Below are positions 59,412-64,000 of a stretch of 64,000 bases of DNA, one piece after another. The position numbers were made by a program, and so were the translations under genes. How positions within the stretch are numbered: position 1 is the first letter of the stretch; each line of letters opens with the position of its first letter. The DNA comes from Trichaptum fuscoviolaceum (taxonomy: Eukaryota > Basidiomycota > Agaricomycetes > Hymenochaetales > Trichaptaceae), in assembly GCA_910574455.1 (NCBI GenBank), contig CAJSYZ010000005.1, positions 4,712,001 through 4,776,000 on the forward strand, in the 5' to 3' direction. The notes beneath the pieces were generated by a model. The model made no database searches and was not told the origin of the DNA. It worked only from the letters and a program-made list of their open reading frames with translations.

Positions 59412-62194
59412 ATGCCAGCGACACGGAAAAAGCACGATCCCCTTCATTTTCCACCAACTATTCGATGCACCTTGCCCAGCTGTAGTAGGACGTTCAAGAG
59501 TCAATCTGGAAGAGCAAGACATGAATATTCAGCTCATCCGATGTCATCCGTGGCAAGATCTACTGCCTGTGGTCACGACTACTATGATCCTTCACCTATT
59601 CGACCCACACGAGCTCCAACTCCTCAACCTCTACCGAGGTCGTCCGAACTTCCAACAGAGGGTCATTTTGAGAGCGGCCCTGACTCCTACGATTACGATA
59701 TTTCCATGCTTACACAGGATATCTCGATGCTCAGTATAGGCCGAGACGAGCTGCTTCAAGACCTAGACAGACCTGATTCTCTGTCCCATTCTGGCACCGG
59801 AAGTGACAGTGGCCGTAGTGCATCCTCTGAAGATTTGGACTTCGACGTTGGAGATCATGAGGAGAGTGATGGTGACCTAAAGGTGTATCACAGATATATG
59901 AATGGTGCGCACCAAGTATATTGTCCTCGGTTTGATAGCACTCTGATGAAAAACATCGTGCAGCCACCCCGTGTGATGCGGAAGGAAACAACTTAGAAAA
60001 CGACGAACCACCTGTTCCGCGAAATGAACCTGCACCAAATGACTGGTCTCCCTATTCGTGCCGAGCAGATTTTGAGCTTGCAGACTTTCTTTATCGCGAT
60101 GAGCAAATGTCTGCTGGTAATATAACAAAGCTTCTCGGAATCATGAAGGCTTACCAGCGAATTCAGTCTGTGAAGAACGCGAAATCTGGCGGATATTCTG
60201 AGTTGGACGTAACTAAGCCCAACGATGACTCAGATCTGGATCCCACTAGTACGCTACTCGATGGAGACGCACAAAAGTTGTACAATGTCATTGACGCTAC
60301 GAGAGTTGGTGATGTGCCTTGGAAATCCTTTAGTAACTTCTACACGGACAACAATGGCCAAAAAGCGACAGACGAGAACACCGAGTCATGGAAGAGGAAA
60401 GGATATGATGTATGGTATCGGGATCCCTTGGAAGTGATCCGAAATTTGGTGGATAATACGGCTTTAGAAGGCGAATTCGACTATGTCCCATTTCGTGAAT
60501 ATCAGCCAAAGGAGGAATCTGATGACATCAATGACAAAGAACGAGTGTTCAGAAATTACATGTCCGGAAATTTTGCTTGGGAACAGGCTGTAGGTCATGA
60601 CTCATGAACTCGCAGGAAACATACTGATTATCCTTGACTTAGAATAAGATCTACGCCGAAGATAAAGCAGTCCATGGATCTATGTTCGTTCCGGTGATCT
60701 TGGGGAGCGACAAGACAACAGTTTCCGTTGGAACTGGCAACAACGAATATTATCCGTTATATCTCTCAATAGGAAATGTATCAAACAAGGCCCGGCGGTC
60801 CCAAAAGTTGAATACAGTCCAGCTTGTAGCATTTTTAGCAATACCAAAGAGTGTGTGTCAAAAACTGAGCCATTCAATTGTGTTTTGACGCTTTTTTGCA
60901 GCTGAGCGACAGTACGAAAAGTCAGATGACTTCCGTCGCTTTAGACATCAAATTTTTCATTCATCTATATCGAGAATCTTGAGTTCACTGAAGACCGCCA
61001 TGTCCATAAACAATGAACAGACCATTCTCCGGTGCCCTGATGGTCACTTGCGTAGGTCGGTTCTCGGACTCGGCTCGTATATAGCCGATTATCCGGAACA
61101 GGTGAGTCTATGCGCAATATGCACTGGATGGTGCTGCAAGTAAGTACCATCCTTTCCAAAATCGCATAGGAGTCTGAGGAAATGGCTTACGGTGGCTATA
61201 TAGATGCACAGCTCCCCACAAGGACCTAGATAATCCGGAGTTTGCATCAAATCCTCGAACAAAAGAGCTACACGAACGATTGATAGAGCAGGTAAATGAC
61301 AACAACTTAACCAGAGCAACAATTCGCAAAGAGTATGGGTTCCACCAAGATATCGTGGTATGTGCTCCAAATTCTCCATTGGATGCGCTTCTAAGAACTA
61401 TGTTTTCCCGTAGCCCTTCACCAATGACTTTCCGCGCGCAGATATATGCGATCTCATTTCTCCGGACCTATTGCACCAAATCATCAAAGGTGTTTTCAAG
61501 GATCATCTTGTCGAGTGGATATGCCAGAGCTTGACCACAACAGAGCTGGATATTGTGGATAAAAGGTGCCATTCTCAAACAATTTGTATAATATGAATAC
61601 TATCGCTGACCTCCGCGTAGAATCAGAGTCGCTGCTCCTTTTCCTGGACTACGTAGATTCCCCGAAGGCCGAGGCTTCAAGCAATGGACAGGCAATGATT
61701 CAAAGGCACTTATGAAAGTATGTGATTTTTCCTTCTTGTTCGAGGCGGTCGTTTGCTGATAGTAGTCGATGTAAACCGCTTAGGTGTATCTTCCGGCTAT
61801 TGTGGGCATTGTGCAGGATGATATAATTCATGCATTGAGTGCATTTCTCGACTTCTGTTATCTTGTGCGTCGGTACACGATTACAGCCTCAACACTTGAT
61901 CAGATCAAAGCCTCTCTGGATTGCTTTCATCAATATCGGCAAATATTCATAGCTATGGGTATCCGGGACAACTTCTCACTACCACGACAGCATGCCATGG
62001 TCCACTATCCTACAATGATTCCTCTGTTCGCTGCACCGAGTGGACTATGTTCATCGATCACAGAGAATAAGCACATTTACGCGGTCAAGGAAACATGGCG
62101 ACGCTCAAACAAAAATGATCCCTTGGGTCAGATGATCACAGCAAACCAACGACTCAGTAAACTTATTGCATCAAGGGCCAGTCCTGCCAGCTAA
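59412..62194 (+). CDS. Plavaka-type (CACTA-like) transposase
   Basis: Eight exons splice in phase: 59412-59882, 59939-60589, 60643-60850, 60902-61139, 61204-61357, 61414-61565, 61621-61717 and 61784-62194. They total 2,382 nt and encode 793 residues with no lesion. The ATG at 59412 leads into a C2H2-type finger (CTLPSCSRTF..RARHEYSAH, about residues 20-45). Family blocks follow: DWSPYSCRADFELADFLY, QMSAGNITKLLGIM, VWYRDPLEVIRNLVDN, FVPVILGSDKTTVSVGTGNN, YYPLYLSIGNVSNKARRS, RRSVLGLGSYIADYPEQ and TGWCCKCTAPHKDLDNPE. Then come PFTNDFPRADICDLISPDLL, RRFPEGRGFKQWTGNDSKAL and SSITENKHIYAVKETWRRSN, whose Glu is a likely catalytic residue. The stop follows LIASRASPAS. Such enzymes mobilise DNA by cut and paste. 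It is divergent from the DUF6532-like gene. Confidence 0.9.
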
Positions 62195-63235
62195 AATGAA
62201 GCTTCAAGTGTGAGCAATGCTCACTGGCTGTACTACAGAGTGATGTTCACTATATAAACAATTACTCAAGTCAAATACGACATGGGTGATCATCAGCAGT
62301 GAGTGAAAGTCAAAAGTGAGCTTGAAGCGGTGCTCACCTCTGAAGCTCACTTTGCCCCCTCCTATAGAGGGTAGTATACAGCTGTAGTTATATACTATAA
62401 TATAACAAATGTCTATTTAATAATTGAGCATACCCACCGCTTTTTTGAGCTAATTATAGTACTCAGGCACTGCTGATTGACAGTATGCTGTAATAATTTA
62501 GAATTTCATAATTTCCATCCATTTTGAGATATGAGGCACATCAGGGTCCAGGACCCTGAGGTCTGGCAGGTTCCAGGTCACTTGGTGCCTGCTGCCGCTT
62601 TAGGGGGTCGTGGGAATAAATTCAAATTAGCCTTTGCAGCCCCTACAGGCCTTTAAAAATAGCGCAAAAATAGCCAAAAAATCAGAAAAATATTCCTGGG
62701 CACTGCCGCTTCGCCCTAGCGTGAGAACTACGCTTTTGGGCGACCATATTAGGCTACCAGGGTGCTCTAGGCCTTCCTGGGCCCTTCCAAAAGCGGTAAA
62801 AATCATCATAAAATAGATAATTATAATCATTTGCCCCTGCATATATGCAGGCTTCCCCTGGGCCTACCAGCAGCAAATAAAATGCACTAAAATCATAATA
62901 TATTAGGAGAAGTCTATCTAAGATGAACTGAATGGCTATATATAGCAATACTAGCTGGGAACATGTATAGAATAGCATAATATATTCTATTTTTAATGCT
63001 AATCAAATGGGGCTCATTGCACCACATTGGGGTACCTCCGGAATGCAAATTTTGATGGGAATCCAATGGTGTATACTAGACGAGCTGAAACGGGCTTTGA
63101 CGGCGCCAAAATATGCATTTTACGTTTTGTTACAAATTATTCTTTTATTTAAATGTTAGTTTTACTACAGCACTTCTACTGCACGTAATGGCACGTATAG
63201 ATAGCCGAAATGGTAGAGAATGACGAGGAGAACAA
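62195..63235. other. AT-rich repeat DNA right of the transposase
   Basis: 62200-62360 has repeated GCTCACT/AGTGAG words that look like subterminal repeats of the transposase unit, but I could not identify its end. 62400-63200 is AT-rich, includes the palindrome CTGCATATATGCAG (62838-62851), and encodes nothing recognisable. Confidence 0.5.
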
Positions 63236-64000
63236 TAATATGAGCTTAGAATAGCTACACGGCGGCTATATATAGCTGTAGCACACCAACTCATTTTGGA
63301 GTGCATGCAATTATTGTTTCTCTCTCATATACATATACACACAGTATCTACGTGTGCTAATAGGTTTGAATAGCTCTCTTTATATGCCTCCCATGCTGTA
63401 CGAAGTTTCACGGCAATCGGAGCTCATTCTGAATTGATATAAGGCATGTAATTTTCGGGAAGAATGGTTAATTTTAATTTATCGGGAGAGTTATAGGTCA
63501 GGCACAGAGTGCCAAACATTCACTATAGGTACCCTAAACATAATCCAATTGCATGTTTGGGATGCAGGTGGAAACTGTAAGTTATATGTGTTTCTGACAT
63601 AACATGTATATTCTGACATCACACATAGCATATTACCCTACAATGTTGGATATGACTTCCCCATTCCAATGACATCCCAAACATGCAATTGGATTATGTT
63701 TAGGATACCTATAGTGAATGTTTGGCACTCTGTGCCTGACCTATAACTCTCCCGATAAATTAAAATTAACCATTCTTCCCGAAAATTACATGCCTTATAT
63801 CAATTCAGAATGAGCTCCGATTGCCGTGAAACTTCGTACAGCATGGGAGGCATATATAGAGAGCTATTCAAACCTATTAGCACACGTAGATACTGTGTGT
63901 ATATGTATATGAGAGAGAAACAATAATTGCATGCACTCCAAAATGAGTTGGTGTGCTACAGCTATATATAGCCGCCGTGTAGCTATTCTAAGCTCATATT
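63236..64000. repeat. Large inverted repeat, arms ~328 bp, cut by window end
   Basis: The sequence from about 63237 to 63564 reappears as reverse complement at 63673-64000, with only a few substitutions seen (for example near 63390 and 63531). The spacer is 108 bp. The right arm is still matching when the window stops, so the arms may be longer. It looks like the terminal repeats of a small foldback or MITE-type element, or the inner ends of a larger one. No coding potential. Confidence 0.85.

Noticed and set aside
59882..59998. Frameshift in the Plavaka-type transposase near its first 470 nt
   Set aside because: A 56-nt phase-0 intron (59883-59938) restores the conserved frame HRAATPCDAEGNNL, so no lesion is needed.

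Overview
The window is nuclear DNA of a filamentous basidiomycete, most likely an agaricomycete mushroom. The evidence is dense spliceosomal introns of about 40-80 nt with GT..AG ends, Zn2Cys6 regulators, a Chs7-type chitin synthase chaperone, and families typical of Agaricomycetes: the 'CPSRSVWDIVWSC' membrane-protein family, Plavaka-type transposase and a DUF6532-like protein. There is no sign of prokaryotic organisation.

Layout. 1.6-8.9 kb: two paralogous membrane-protein genes (minus strand), each broken by an in-frame TGA, flanking an intact Aro8/AADAT-type aminotransferase (plus). 12.7-15.9 kb: a single-exon disordered protein of 1,054 residues. 17.9-22.6 kb: a tail-to-tail pair of paralogous Zn2Cys6 transcription factors. 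24.9-25.6 kb: a foldback element with two apparently identical 253-bp arms and 9-bp target duplications. 29.2-33.5 kb: a complete DNA transposon with a 956-residue DDE transposase whose two introns splice cleanly. 34.7-36.7 kb: chitin synthase export chaperone. 37.9-44.3 kb: full-length ABCC-type transporter. 45.9-47.2 kb: secreted CBM19-like protein. 47.7-50.1 kb: disordered protein. 50.6-51.0 kb: small conserved fungal protein. 52.0-53.7 kb: unrecognised, perhaps decaying, gene. 54.8-62.2 kb: divergent pair of a DUF6532-like gene and an intact 793-residue Plavaka-type transposase. 62.2-64.0 kb: AT-rich repeat DNA ending in a large inverted repeat cut by the window edge.

How it fits together. 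The left and middle parts are ordinary fungal gene space; the chaperone and the CBM19-like protein both point to chitin or cell-wall biology but are not organised as a cluster. The accessory content is mobile: two apparently intact transposases of different families, one fresh foldback element, and many scattered TGCCAGTG / TGCCASTGGCA palindromes that look like termini or binding sites of a CACTA-like family. Exon coordinates quoted below were worked out by hand from splice sites and reading-frame arithmetic. Family names come from remembered motifs, not from a search.
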